A stretch of DNA of 51,315 nt from an uncultured Porphyromonadaceae bacterium (lineage in GTDB: Bacteria > Bacteroidota > Bacteroidia > Bacteroidales > Muribaculaceae): assembly GCA_947177685.1 (NCBI GenBank), contig CAMWVE010000021.1:1-51315 (forward strand). Direction: 5' to 3'. The notes under the pieces were generated by a model. That model searched no databases. It had not been told where the DNA came from and saw nothing but the letters and a program-made list of their open reading frames with translations. Within the stretch, counting starts at the first letter, position 1. Each line of letters opens with the position of its first letter. Positions 34,279-44,049 of the stretch are shown in pieces. A program made the position numbers and the translations under genes.

Positions 34279-35453
34279 ACCCAAGTGTAGTTGCGCTGCC
34301 GGGTGATACGCGCGCGTACGCGATAATAAAGGTTGTAGACGGGGCGTATGAACATGAACGGGAATGCCAGCCAAGGGTTAGCCTTTATGTGAAGCAGGTT
34401 GCCGATTCTGCGCCATGTGATGCCCATGATGATCCACTGGGTCAAGAACAGCACCGCGGTGAAAAGGGTGGCGATGAGGTTGGGGTAGGAGAGGATTGCT
34501 GTCGCCAGTCCGCAACCGAGAAACAGCCACTTGGTCCACGATGCAGCCGAGAGGGTCGCGGAGCCGCGCGACGAGATGAACTTCGATGTGAAAATGTGGC
34601 TGGTCTTACTGAGAATATGTTCCTTGCGGGGATTGTAGCAGTCAATCTGTATCTGTGAGTCGAACGAAAGCACGGTTGATACCTTGCGCCCGCTGACAAT
34701 CTCGCTGATGAAGATGTCGTCCTCGCCGCTGTGTAGATTCAGTGAATTGCAGAACCCCTTATTATCGAAAAAGAGATGTTTACGGTAGGCAAGATTGCGG
34801 ATGTTGACGCGATAGGGCTTTCCGGCGATGGCATAAGAGAGGTAGGTGACGGTGTCAAGAAGTGTGTCGAGACGGTAGAATGAACTGAGCCGGTCGTGCT
34901 GCAGGTTGAGGTTGATCGACGCATGCCCCACCACTATGTCAGCTCCCGCGGAAAAAGGCTCGGACATTTGCCGCAGCCAACAGTTGGAGGGGATGACGGT
35001 GTCAGCGTTGGTGAAGAACACAAGGTCGTGTCGGGCAGCCTTGACGCCGAGTGTGGTGGCAAGTTTCTTCCGGCTCAACGAGTGAGAGTCCGGCGGAATG
35101 AATGTGATGCGCAGGTTGTCATATTTCTGCGAGAGGCTTTTGTAGACATCCTTTACATCTTCGGAATCGCCGTCGTTGATCACGATGGCTTCGAAAGGAG
35201 CATCGTAGTTCTGCTCGAGAATCTGCGGCAGCAGCCGTTCAAGCTGTCCGGCATTGTCGCGACAGTAGATTATGACAGAGGCTGGGAGCAGGGGCACGTC
35301 GCCAAGTTTTGCCTGACGGTTCTGTCTGTTGCAAAGTTGCGCGGGACGAATGAAAAAATTGCGGAACAGCGTCAGCGTCAGCGTGGCTGCTAAAAGGCTG
35401 ACTGCTAAGAGTATGTAGATATAGATGGGTAAATCGAAACTGAATTGCTCCAT
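34275..35453 (-). CDS. Membrane-bound family 2 glycosyltransferase
   Basis: A 392-residue GT2 enzyme from ATG 35453 (MEQFSFDLPIYIYILL). It has one N-terminal membrane helix, a GT-A domain (SVIIYCRDNAGQLERLL at about 60, AIVINDGDSED, FFTNADTVIPSNCWL with the metal-binding region), and at least two C-terminal helices with a short basic tail ([15 protein letters not shown]). The arrangement suits processive or polyprenol-linked sugar transfer at the inner membrane. It is divergent from the polysaccharide export operon (143 bp apart), so it may add to the same polymer. The sugar is unknown. Confidence 0.82.
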   Translation of the reverse strand: MEQFSFDLPIYIYILLAVSLLAATLTLTLFRNFFIRPAQLCNRQNRQAKLGDVPLLPASVIIYCRDNAGQLERLLPQILEQNYDAPFEAIVINDGDSEDVKDVYKSLSQKYDNLRITFIPPDSHSLSRKKLATTLGVKAARHDLVFFTNADTVIPSNCWLRQMSEPFSAGADIVVGHASINLNLQHDRLSSFYRLDTLLDTVTYLSYAIAGKPYRVNIRNLAYRKHLFFDNKGFCNSLNLHSGEDDIFISEIVSGRKVSTVLSFDSQIQIDCYNPRKEHILSKTSHIFTSKFISSRGSATLSAASWTKWLFLGCGLATAILSYPNLIATLFTAVLFLTQWIIMGITWRRIGNLLHIKANPWLAFPFMFIRPVYNLYYRVRARITRQRNYTWV

Positions 35454-35596
35454 TATGGTGGAAATTTTTCTGCAAAAATAATGAAAATTATTTGAATGGA
35501 ATATAATAAACGGCGATGTTCTTACGTTAGTTTTAAAGATTGTCGTGTCGTGGGGAAACTGCGGCGCGTAAAACCGATAATTTATCACATTAAGAA

Positions 35597-36400
35597 ATGA
35601 ATTTCAGAAATATACTCGCAATAATATCTGCGGCACTGCTTATGGCAAGCTGTTCGACTTCAAAGTCGTCGCTGACATATTTTGAGAACTCCACACCCCA
35701 AACCGATTCGACCTACATGGTAGGGAAATACAATGTCAGGATAGTTCCGGATGACGAACTCGGAATATTCGTGTCATCGTCAGATCCTGCCGCCACCATA
35801 TTTTATAATATGCCGGTCAGCGATCAGACCATACGCGGCGAGCAGCAGGTGACAACGGTGCCCCGTCTGCAGACCTATATCGTGGATTCCAAGGGCGACA
35901 TCGTTTTCCCGGTGTTAGGCAAGATTCATGTCGCAGGGATGACCACCGAGGAGGTTGCTGATTATCTGCAGGCAAGGATAGCCGAGGATGTGGTTGACCC
36001 CGTTGTGCGCGTGGAGCTGATGAATTTCAATGTCAATGTGATGGGTGAGGTTCACCAGCCGGGACGCATACCGGTGAAAAGCGGACGTATCTCAATTCTG
36101 GATGCACTTGCCATGGCAGGTGACATGACGGAATACGGCGAGCGCGAAAATGTGGTACTGATTCGTGAAGAAAATGGTAAACGCACTGTCCATCACCTGA
36201 ATCTGAATGATGCAGCGGTGCTCGAATCACCCTATTTCTTCCTTCAGCAGAACGACGTGGTTTATGTTGAGCCTAACAAAATCCGTCAGGAAAATTCGAA
36301 ATACAACACCTACAACTCATATAAGATTTCCGTAGTGTCGACCATCGTCAGCGCCGCTTCAGTGATTGCGTCGCTCGTGATAGCGTTGACCGTGAAATAA
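35597..36400 (+). CDS. Wza-like polysaccharide export lipoprotein
   Basis: A 267-residue protein with a lipoprotein signal (lipobox MASC, Cys19). The polysaccharide export (Poly_export) domain runs from about 42 (YNVRIVPDDELGIFVSSSDP) and the SLBB fold from about 148 (VNVMGEVHQPGRIPV...). A C-terminal membrane helix (about 243-265) is unusual against E. coli Wza but common in Bacteroidales members. It would form the outer-membrane pore for capsule or exopolysaccharide. It is the first gene of a five-gene run that continues with the Wzc-like kinase. No clear promoter box was found upstream. Confidence 0.9.
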   Translation: MNFRNILAIISAALLMASCSTSKSSLTYFENSTPQTDSTYMVGKYNVRIVPDDELGIFVSSSDPAATIFYNMPVSDQTIRGEQQVTTVPRLQTYIVDSKGDIVFPVLGKIHVAGMTTEEVADYLQARIAEDVVDPVVRVELMNFNVNVMGEVHQPGRIPVKSGRISILDALAMAGDMTEYGERENVVLIREENGKRTVHHLNLNDAAVLESPYFFLQQNDVVYVEPNKIRQENSKYNTYNSYKISVVSTIVSAASVIASLVIALTVK

Positions 36401-36433
36401 TCCCTAAATCCCCTGAACTGACACACATTCAAT

Positions 36434-38725
36434 ATGGAAAAGCAATTGAACAGCAGCGACTTTTTTGATGTACGCGGCATGCTGAACAAATGTATCTCGA
36501 AATGGTATTGGTTTGCCATCTCGGCATTTGTTTGCGTGGCGCTTATGTTTTTATATACAAAGGTAAAGAAACCGGTCTATCAGGTACTGGCAGATGTGTT
36601 GATATCAACCGACGATAGCAGCGGACTCGGTTCGCTTGGCGATTTCAGCCAGCTTTTCGGCAACTCAGGCTATGTGCAGGATGAGCTTTATGTCATTACC
36701 GCACACTCGGTTAACCGCGAGGTTGCCCGCCAGTTGAATCTGCATAAGACCCACGTCAATAAGAAGATGCTGGTGCTCAATGACTTCCGCTATGATGATT
36801 TCCCTGTTGACGTGTTCAGCGAAGAAAATATAGCCGACACTTTGCGCACATCACTGCTGTTCACCGTGAAAGTGAATGAGAAGGGTAAGGTCAACGTATC
36901 GGTTGAGGATGCCAAGAATGATTTGGCAGAGGTCAAAGCCGACGGTTTCCCTGTGACGGTCGAGACCAAATACGGCAAATTCGTGGTTGACAAGACCAAG
37001 GATTTCGAGCCGGGCAAGGACCTGAAAACAAAGATTATTTTCATGAGCTATGACGCGCAGGCTGAGAATCTGGCTAAAATGCTTGACATCTACATTGCCG
37101 ACCGCAAGTCAAATGTAATCAAGCTCGCCATAGAAACCCCGAATATCGAATACGGCAAGGATGTGCTGAACGAGATTATTCAGATTTACAACCAGCGCGG
37201 TGTGGATGAGCGTGCGCAAAAGGCTCGTCAGACCCTCGACTTCATTGACCAGCGCCTTGAAATGCTTTCGACCGATTTGGCTGACAGCGAAACTGACGTT
37301 GAAAAATACAAGAAAGAGAAGGGTATCATTGACGTAGGCGCCGAGGCTGCTTATCAGACCTCGAAGCGCAGTACTGCCGAATCGAAGTTAGTAAGTGCGG
37401 AGACTCAGCTTGATATTCTCAAAATGACCAAGGAGTTCCTCATCAATCCAAGCAACAAGTTTGACATTATACCCACAACGGTTACGAATGAGGCGCTTCA
37501 GGAGGTGATTTCAAACTACAACGAAATGATAATGTCGCGCATGACCCTGCTGAACACTGCCAAGGAAACGAACATCTCCGTGCAGCGTCTGAACCAGAAT
37601 ATTGACATAATGCGCCGCAACATCATCGAGTCGCTCGACCGTTCGATAGCACAGCAGCAGCTGATTGTGAACGATCTGAGCCGTCAGCTCGGCGGTGCCC
37701 AAGGCAAACTCGCGGGTGTGCCGACTCAGGAGAAACAGTATCGAACGCTTGTCCGTCAGCAGAACGTGAAGGAGCAGCTCTATCTCTACCTGCTTCAGCG
37801 CCGTGAGGAGACAGCCATACTTATAGCTAACTCTACTCCCAAAGCGATAATCGTTGATGAGGCTTACGCACTTCAGAAGCCTTTAGGTATGACACGGATG
37901 ATGCGTCTGCTGCTTGCATTCATTTTCGGACTCATGCTTCCGCTGGCTTACATGTGGATTGCCGACCTGCTTAGAGATAAGTTCAGAAATCAGGAAGAGC
38001 TCCGCCGCAAGACCACACTCCCCATTTTGGGTGAGATTTCAATTGACCGCCGCGGTGAGACCATCGCAGTACGCGAAGGTGGCAGCAGCACAACAGCCGA
38101 GTTGTTCCGCCTGCTCCGCTCACAACTGCAGTTCATAATGAAATCAACTGACGACAAGGTAATCATGGTTACATCGACTATCCCCGGCGAGGGTAAGTCG
38201 TTCATTGCCATCAATCTGGCAGCATCGATGTCACTGGCAAAGAAACGTGTGGTTCTTGTTGGAATGGATATCCGCAAACCGCGTCTGGCTGAATATCTGG
38301 GAATATCGCCCAAAAAAGGTCTGACCGAATATCTCTCGGACAATTCGTTGACCCTTAAGGATATTATTACCCCCGCGGGTGACAGAATCAAGTTCGATGT
38401 CATCAGCGCCGGTCCTGTTCCGCCTAATCCTGCCGAACTGCTCATGACCGAGCGTGTCGACAATCTGATCGAACAGTTGCGCAAGGAGTATGACATTGTC
38501 ATCATTGATTCGGCTCCTGTGGGCGTGATCAGCGACAGCTTCAGCATATCCCGTGTGGTTGACGTGACGCTGTATGTTACCCGTGCGAACTACACCAAGT
38601 TCTCTGATGTCAGATACATCAATGAAGTTGTTGAAAGCAAGCGCCTGAAGAATGTGTCGCTTGTGGTTAACGGTACGAATGCGCGTCAGGGCTACGGCTA
38701 CGGCTACGGCGAAGATAAGAAGTGA
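36434..38725 (+). CDS. Wzc-like chain-length regulator/BY-kinase
   Basis: A 763-residue protein uniting a Wzz domain and a bacterial tyrosine kinase. An N-terminal helix (about 23-43) and a second at about 490-510 flank a periplasmic coiled-coil region. In the kinase, Walker A is GEGKS (585-589), Walker A' is VVLVGMDIRKPRL and Walker B is IVIIDSAPVG. The C-terminus is a short Tyr/Gly cluster (GYGYGYGEDKK), the site expected to be autophosphorylated, though with only three close tyrosines. It controls polymerisation and export together with the Wza-like pore, which is encoded 33 bp upstream. Confidence 0.92.
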   Translation: MEKQLNSSDFFDVRGMLNKCISKWYWFAISAFVCVALMFLYTKVKKPVYQVLADVLISTDDSSGLGSLGDFSQLFGNSGYVQDELYVITAHSVNREVARQLNLHKTHVNKKMLVLNDFRYDDFPVDVFSEENIADTLRTSLLFTVKVNEKGKVNVSVEDAKNDLAEVKADGFPVTVETKYGKFVVDKTKDFEPGKDLKTKIIFMSYDAQAENLAKMLDIYIADRKSNVIKLAIETPNIEYGKDVLNEIIQIYNQRGVDERAQKARQTLDFIDQRLEMLSTDLADSETDVEKYKKEKGIIDVGAEAAYQTSKRSTAESKLVSAETQLDILKMTKEFLINPSNKFDIIPTTVTNEALQEVISNYNEMIMSRMTLLNTAKETNISVQRLNQNIDIMRRNIIESLDRSIAQQQLIVNDLSRQLGGAQGKLAGVPTQEKQYRTLVRQQNVKEQLYLYLLQRREETAILIANSTPKAIIVDEAYALQKPLGMTRMMRLLLAFIFGLMLPLAYMWIADLLRDKFRNQEELRRKTTLPILGEISIDRRGETIAVREGGSSTTAELFRLLRSQLQFIMKSTDDKVIMVTSTIPGEGKSFIAINLAASMSLAKKRVVLVGMDIRKPRLAEYLGISPKKGLTEYLSDNSLTLKDIITPAGDRIKFDVISAGPVPPNPAELLMTERVDNLIEQLRKEYDIVIIDSAPVGVISDSFSISRVVDVTLYVTRANYTKFSDVRYINEVVESKRLKNVSLVVNGTNARQGYGYGYGEDKK

Positions 38726-38784
38726 TGCCTGCCAATTGAGGTCGGGTGTCCGTTGTAATGGTTTAGTTGACCCTGTGAACCGCA

Positions 38785-40125
38785 ATGATTGAAAAGAGCA
38801 AGTTCTATTACTATTCGTTCTGCCTGCTTCTGTGGGGTTTGGCAACGTGGGGATTTGTCCTTCAGGAAATAGTTCCCGGACTGATGCCTATGTGGAGTGC
38901 CACACGCATGATTCTCGACGTGGGCTTGATAACGGTGGGTATCATGACGCTCCGCGACCGCAGGGATATTGCGGTGATTGCAGTTTTCCTGATTCTTACG
39001 TTCTTTTCTTCCGTGTTTCTGAACAAGGAGAGCATTTTCACCTATGCCAACGGTGTGCGAGAGTTTGCGGGTCTGCTGTTCATGGCTCCCATAGTGCGCT
39101 ACATCGTGACCAATTACCGGCGTGAAGAGTATATTAAGTCGCTTGACCGTCAGTTGCTAATATTTCTTATGCTACAGTTGATAGCGATTCCCTATCAGGC
39201 AGTGAAATATGGAGTGGGCGACCATGGTGGCGGTACGCTTGGCGACGGAATGTCAGGTGCCGTGTCGACAATCATTTATCTGGGCACCTTTTATTTGATT
39301 TCACGCCGTTGGGATTCGCACAACTATCTGAGGTCGCTGCGTGAGAACTGGATGTATCTGTTGCTTCTGATACCGTCGTTCCTTAACGAGACAAAAATCA
39401 GTTTCATCTACTTCTTTCTGTTTTTCCTGCTGCTGTTCGGTGTCAACGTACGTTCGCTGTTCAAGCTTATGCTGGCGTTACCGGTAATGGTAGTGCTGCT
39501 CGGTGTGGCTGCGTATGTCTATTTGAATGTCACCAAGCAGGATGCTGAAATGTTTGTCGATGCAGATTTCTATCAGGCTTATCTGTTTGGTGAAGACACT
39601 GACAATCTGCTTGAAATCGGTGAGAATTATCAGGATGGCGACTACTATGAATTAGAAGATCAGTGGGCTATAGACCTGCCGCGTTTCTATAAGATTTTTG
39701 CCGGTCCCACTTTGCTTAAAGGCACTAAGGGAGGGTTGATCTGGGGCGTGGGACTCGGTCAGTTCAAGGGTGGTACAAACATGGACAAGACCGAATTTGC
39801 CCGTAAGAACGATTTTATGCTGCGCGGAACGGTGCCCATGCTTTATGACCTGATTATACAGATGGGACTGTTAGGTGTGGCGTGGTTCTTCTGGAACCTG
39901 ATTTCGGCAATCCGCTACAAGAACAGGCGAACCTCCATGAGCCTGAATATAAAAGTGTATATTTCGGTGATTGTCCTGTTGCAGGTCTGCTATGGCACAT
40001 TGCTGTCGTACTCGATTGTGGACTTTGTGCTGTTTTACCTTATGTTCCGCTCATGTGTGATGGTGCCGGAGGAGAAACAGATTGAGTCCGCAGATGTTAA
40101 AACCGTTAAAGCCGGTGGGTTATGA
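38785..40125 (+). CDS. Polysaccharide polymerase-like membrane protein (Wzy/O-antigen ligase type)
   Basis: A 446-residue integral membrane protein with roughly ten helices and one long loop before the last ones (about 250-345, rich in acidic residues: DADFYQAYLFGEDTDNLLEIG). This matches Wzy polymerases and WaaL-type ligases, which share a fold and diverge in sequence. Position after Wza- and Wzc-like genes favours the polymerase role. It ends in a 4-nt ATGA overlap with the next glycosyltransferase. Confidence 0.75.
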   Translation: MIEKSKFYYYSFCLLLWGLATWGFVLQEIVPGLMPMWSATRMILDVGLITVGIMTLRDRRDIAVIAVFLILTFFSSVFLNKESIFTYANGVREFAGLLFMAPIVRYIVTNYRREEYIKSLDRQLLIFLMLQLIAIPYQAVKYGVGDHGGGTLGDGMSGAVSTIIYLGTFYLISRRWDSHNYLRSLRENWMYLLLLIPSFLNETKISFIYFFLFFLLLFGVNVRSLFKLMLALPVMVVLLGVAAYVYLNVTKQDAEMFVDADFYQAYLFGEDTDNLLEIGENYQDGDYYELEDQWAIDLPRFYKIFAGPTLLKGTKGGLIWGVGLGQFKGGTNMDKTEFARKNDFMLRGTVPMLYDLIIQMGLLGVAWFFWNLISAIRYKNRRTSMSLNIKVYISVIVLLQVCYGTLLSYSIVDFVLFYLMFRSCVMVPEEKQIESADVKTVKAGGL

Positions 40126-41144
40126 AAGAGCCTAAGGTGTCAGTAATAGTGCCGGTTTACAATGTGGCGCCCTACCTGTCGGAGTGTCTGGAGTCGCTTG
40201 TGAACCAAACTTACCGCAATCTGGAAATAATTGTGGTTAACGACGGATCTACTGATGACTCTCCTGTCATTTGCGAACAGTGGCGCGAGCGCGACAGCCG
40301 CATTAAGCTGATTCACAAGCAGAATGCCGGACTCGGCGAGGCTCGTAACACCGGGCTGGAGCATGTCACGGGTGAATATGTAGGATTTGTTGACAGCGAT
40401 GACTATGTCGACCGGACCATGTATGAAAAAATGGTCGCTGCGGCTTTGAAGTATGATGCTGATGTGGTTCAGTGTAACTACAACCAGTTTTTCTGCGATG
40501 GATCGGTAAAGAAAAAAGGTGACTTCGACAAGGTGCGTGTCTTTACAGGCGATGAATGTAGGAGCCTTGCAAATGCCCTTGTCAACGGACATAACGGATT
40601 GACCACCGGATTGTTGCATGCGGCGGTATGGGTGTGTCTGTTTCGTCGTGATGCCATCAATTGCCGCTATATTTCGGAGCGAATCGTAGGTAGCGAGGAT
40701 ATTCCGTTCAAGGCTTCGGTGTTTCTGAAATGCCGTAAAGTGGTGTTCATCCCTGATCATCTTTGTTTCTATCGCTATAACGACACATCGCTGACCCGCG
40801 TGTTCCGTTATGATCTGTTCACCCGTTACATCAATCTTACCGACAGGCTGAACACCATGTTCGGTGTAACCACCGGCAATCACCATCAGGCTGATTTCCT
40901 GATGCTTTACATGGCAATAGTCATTGTCCGATACATGTATCTGTTCAATTGTCCTTCAAATCTCCGACCCGGCTATTTCAAGCAGCTTGTGAATGAAGAT
41001 GTGTGGGGGCGTTTGAAAATCGACACCGCCCCGCTCGGAAAAGGTGAGAAGCTGATTTATTACTGTATCCGCACTCGCAACCACAGGCTTTTGCAGCTGG
41101 TTGCTTCGCTATACTACTCTGTAAGAAAGTTTTTCCCATCATAA
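40122..41144 (+). CDS. Family 2 glycosyltransferase
   Basis: A 340-residue cytosolic GT-A enzyme. The opening KVSVIVPVYNVAPYLSECL, the NDGSTDDS nucleotide-sugar site (about 40-47) and the metal-binding DSDD in GFVDSDDYVD (about 90-97) are all intact, as is GEARNTGLE. It lacks membrane segments. It is translationally coupled to the polymerase-like gene, so it probably builds the repeat unit of the same polymer. Confidence 0.88.
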   Translation: MKEPKVSVIVPVYNVAPYLSECLESLVNQTYRNLEIIVVNDGSTDDSPVICEQWRERDSRIKLIHKQNAGLGEARNTGLEHVTGEYVGFVDSDDYVDRTMYEKMVAAALKYDADVVQCNYNQFFCDGSVKKKGDFDKVRVFTGDECRSLANALVNGHNGLTTGLLHAAVWVCLFRRDAINCRYISERIVGSEDIPFKASVFLKCRKVVFIPDHLCFYRYNDTSLTRVFRYDLFTRYINLTDRLNTMFGVTTGNHHQADFLMLYMAIVIVRYMYLFNCPSNLRPGYFKQLVNEDVWGRLKIDTAPLGKGEKLIYYCIRTRNHRLLQLVASLYYSVRKFFPS

Positions 41145-41160
41145 ATTATAACTCTCTCCT

Positions 41161-42504
41161 ATGAAAATCCGCCTTATTCTGTTTTTTCTGCTGTTTGCAG
41201 CCGGTATTCCTCTTTCAGGACAGGTGCTGAAATTCCCCGGCAGCGAGTATGCTGACATCAGTGTGGAAATCCGTGATATAGCCACCGGTAAGGTACAGCT
41301 CGCAGTCAACAGCGAGAAAATGCTTACTCCTGCGAGTACACTGAAAATTGTGACCTCTGCCGCAGCTCTGACAAAGTATGGTCCTCAATACCGCTATCGC
41401 ACAAAGGCAGAGTTCGTAGGGTCGATTGTTGACAGCACTGCCATCGGGAATCTGATTATTACCGGTGCGGGTGACCCAACACTGTATAGCCGGCATTTCC
41501 CCGAGAACCAGACGTTTATCGCTGATATAGCAAATGCAGTCAAACGTCTGGGCATACGCAGCATCTGCGGGGATATACTTTTGGATGACCGCTGCATGCC
41601 ACAGCAGGGACCTCTTCCGTCATGGCAGATTTACGATAACTTTTTCACATACGGAACCGGCGTATATGCGCTGAATTACCATGACAACAACTTCACGCTG
41701 AAGCTTGACGAGATGATAACGGATCCGAGATTCACAGATGCCGATGTTACATACGATTTTGTGGCAGGCGAGGAACTGCAGCGCTACCATGGCGCCTTCA
41801 CTGACACCTACCTACTGCGTGGCGATGCTCCGGCACGCACCACGCTGGTGTTCCCTCACAGCAATCCTATGTCATCGTTTGCCGAGGAACTGACCGTGGC
41901 ATTGGAAAACCGCGGAATACGTTTCACCGATGAGTATTTCGAGGATTCCGACACCCGTGAGCGAATCCATTTGGCAACATACGAATCACCTGATTTGAAG
42001 GAGATTGTGAAAAGTCTGATGTTCCGCAGCGACAATATGATGGCTGAGGCTACCCTGCGCTTGCTTGCCCCCGGTGCTACAATCAAGGAGGCGCTTGACA
42101 CGGAACTCAAGCTGCTTAAAGACAGTTTGGGCGTGGAGAACCGCTATGTCAGAATCATGGATGGCAGCGGACTCACCCGCGGCAGCTTTGTTTCTGCAGC
42201 GTATCTTGGCAAGGTGCTACGCGCCATGGCTAAGTCACCACTGAAAACTGATTTTGTCTACTGCTTTCCGCGTGTCGGGCGTGACGGAACAGTCAGGAAT
42301 CTATTTGTCAAGACCGCTCTGAAGGGGCGTCTGGCGCTCAAGTCAGGCAGTATGTCTGGGGTACGCTGCCTTGCAGGGTATTATCTGAACTCGCGTGGAG
42401 AACCAACCAAGACGGTTGTTGTTATGGTCAATGATTTCACTGCCAACCGCAGTGTGGTCAACGCAGCCATCGAGAAACTGTTGGTTAATGAATTAAGTCA
42501 TTGA
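41161..42504 (+). CDS. dacB: D-alanyl-D-alanine carboxypeptidase/endopeptidase (PBP4, S13 family)
   Basis: A 447-residue periplasmic serine peptidase with a signal peptide (about 1-20). The penicillin-binding motifs are complete: S59-T-L-K62, S290-D-N292 and K394-S-G396. Length and a large insert between the first two motifs fit DacB/PBP4, which trims D-Ala or cuts cross-links in peptidoglycan. It follows the glycosyltransferase by 16 bp on the same strand, and could be read from the polysaccharide operon. Confidence 0.9.
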   Translation: MKIRLILFFLLFAAGIPLSGQVLKFPGSEYADISVEIRDIATGKVQLAVNSEKMLTPASTLKIVTSAAALTKYGPQYRYRTKAEFVGSIVDSTAIGNLIITGAGDPTLYSRHFPENQTFIADIANAVKRLGIRSICGDILLDDRCMPQQGPLPSWQIYDNFFTYGTGVYALNYHDNNFTLKLDEMITDPRFTDADVTYDFVAGEELQRYHGAFTDTYLLRGDAPARTTLVFPHSNPMSSFAEELTVALENRGIRFTDEYFEDSDTRERIHLATYESPDLKEIVKSLMFRSDNMMAEATLRLLAPGATIKEALDTELKLLKDSLGVENRYVRIMDGSGLTRGSFVSAAYLGKVLRAMAKSPLKTDFVYCFPRVGRDGTVRNLFVKTALKGRLALKSGSMSGVRCLAGYYLNSRGEPTKTVVVMVNDFTANRSVVNAAIEKLLVNELSH

Positions 42505-42541
42505 TTTATTGAAATATAGTTACACATAAAAATATTGAACA

Positions 42542-43309
42542 ATGGATAAAGTTCATAAACTTTGGGTACTTTCAGCCAAACTGGAGGGACTGTTTATGGT
42601 GATGAAGTCAAAACAGGAGTCTGAAATCACCCCATATATGGCAATCGCGGAGGAACTGCTCCGACAGATTAACGAGCTTATGACCGATGATGAAACAGAG
42701 GTGGAATTAGTTGAGGAATCTGTTCCCGCACAGGATGATGTTGATAATGAAACAACTGATGAGGAGATAGCAGAAAATGCTGAGTTCGAGGAGCAGGAAG
42801 ATGCCGATGAGCCTGACGCACCATCCGAGTCCGCCGAAGATGCCGAACCTGAGGAAGCCACCGAACCTGAGGAAGCCACCGAACCCGCCGAATCTACCGA
42901 ATCCGCCGAATCTATCGAACCTGAGGAAGCCACCGAACCCACTGAATCTATCGAATCAGAGGAAACTCCTGCTGAAAAAGAACCTGAACAGGTAGTGACC
43001 GAAGTGGTGGAAGAGACGAAGGAAACACCTGCAAAGGAACAGGACGACGTTGTACGCGTAGAGGACAAGTTGGCTCGACATGCAACCCGCGATATTCATA
43101 AGGCATTCAATATCAATGACATGTTCCGTTTCCGCAGGGCGTTGTTCGGCAACAATACCGCTCAATATAACGATGCTCTGGACCTGATAGCGCAAATGGA
43201 CAGTTATGACGAAACGGCAGATTATTTCATCAACCAATACGGATGGAATCCTGAGGATGACAGCGTAAAGGCGTTTCTTGCAATTGTGAAGAACCATTTC
43301 GAGGCATGA
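42542..43309 (+). CDS. Acidic repeat protein with conserved C-terminal domain
   Basis: A 255-residue protein. The N-terminal 45 residues are helical (KVHKLWVLSAKLEGLFMVM). Residues about 50-175 are highly acidic and repetitive, with EEATEPEEATEP and ESTESAES units. The last 80 residues form a compact domain (RDIHKAFNINDMFRFRRALFGNN ... FLAIVKNHFEA) that I recall seeing in Bacteroidales proteins of unknown function. No signal peptide is present. It overlaps rsmI by 4 nt (ATGA). The acidic linker is encoded by a short minisatellite likely to vary in length. Confidence 0.8.
   Translation: MDKVHKLWVLSAKLEGLFMVMKSKQESEITPYMAIAEELLRQINELMTDDETEVELVEESVPAQDDVDNETTDEEIAENAEFEEQEDADEPDAPSESAEDAEPEEATEPEEATEPAESTESAESIEPEEATEPTESIESEETPAEKEPEQVVTEVVEETKETPAKEQDDVVRVEDKLARHATRDIHKAFNINDMFRFRRALFGNNTAQYNDALDLIAQMDSYDETADYFINQYGWNPEDDSVKAFLAIVKNHFEA
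42846..42960 (+). repeat. Coding minisatellite of GAA-CCT-GAG-GAA-GCC-ACC units
   Basis: Units of 9, 12 and 18 bp built from GAAC(C/T)(T/C)GAGGAAGCCACC and GAATCYRYCGAATC repeat in frame and code for the acidic EPEEAT/ESTESA linker. Copy number could differ between strains. Confidence 0.75.
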
Positions 43310-44025
43310 GCGGCAAACTTTACATAGTCCCGACTCCGGTTGGCAATCTGGAAGATATGTCGCCTCGTGCTATTCGGATTCTTCAGGAGGTCAGCATGGT
43401 TCTTTGCGAGGATACGCGCACAAGCGGCATATTGCTTAAGCATTTCAATATCACCACACCAACAGCCAGTCATCACAAATTCAACGAGCACAACTCGGTG
43501 GCGGGCGTGTTGGATATGTTGTGCGAGGGACAACAGCTTGCATTGGTTTCCGATGCGGGTACGCCTGCCATCTCCGATCCCGGTTTTTTGCTTGTAAGAG
43601 CCTGCAGGGCTGAGGGGATAGAGGTGGAAACTCTGCCCGGTCCCACAGCATTTGTTCCTGCACTTGTCAATTCAGGTCTGCCCTGCGAACGTTTTGTGTT
43701 CGAGGGATTTTTGCCGCTGAAAAAAGGACGTGCCACACGCCTGCAGGAGCTTGCGGCAGATTCGCGCACATTTATTATTTATGAGTCGCCGGTGCGACTG
43801 CTCAAAACCCTGCGGCAACTTGCCGAAGTATGTGGTGGCGACAGGGAGGCATCGGTAAGCCGTGAGATTTCCAAGCTTCACAATACAACCCATAACGGCA
43901 CCCTTAACGAACTGGTGGAATTTTTCACCGTGAACATTCCGCGAGGAGAGATTGTTATTGTTGTAGCGGGAATAAAAGAAGATTCCGCCAAAATTCATCA
44001 TAATAAATACAAAGATATTGACTAA
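43306..44025 (+). CDS. rsmI: 16S rRNA (cytidine-1402 2'-O)-methyltransferase
   Basis: A 239-residue SAM-dependent enzyme of the tetrapyrrole-methylase fold. Diagnostic motifs are LYIVPTPVGNLEDMSPRAI at the start, CEDTRTSGILLKHF (about 36-49), VSDAGTPAISDPG (about 80-92) and the GPTAFVPALVNSGLP loop. It methylates C1402 of 16S rRNA in the decoding centre. Length is somewhat short of the E. coli enzyme but complete through the C-terminal strand (GEIVIVVAG). Start overlaps the acidic protein stop. Confidence 0.94.
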   Translation: MSGKLYIVPTPVGNLEDMSPRAIRILQEVSMVLCEDTRTSGILLKHFNITTPTASHHKFNEHNSVAGVLDMLCEGQQLALVSDAGTPAISDPGFLLVRACRAEGIEVETLPGPTAFVPALVNSGLPCERFVFEGFLPLKKGRATRLQELAADSRTFIIYESPVRLLKTLRQLAEVCGGDREASVSREISKLHNTTHNGTLNELVEFFTVNIPRGEIVIVVAGIKEDSAKIHHNKYKDID

Positions 44026-44049
44026 CTCGCAAAAAAAATTGAAACTGGT

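Noticed and set aside
42553-43068. Long Ser-rich frame on the minus strand opposite the acidic protein
   Set aside because: It is the antisense shadow of the GAA/GAG/GCC repeat and has no start context or family.
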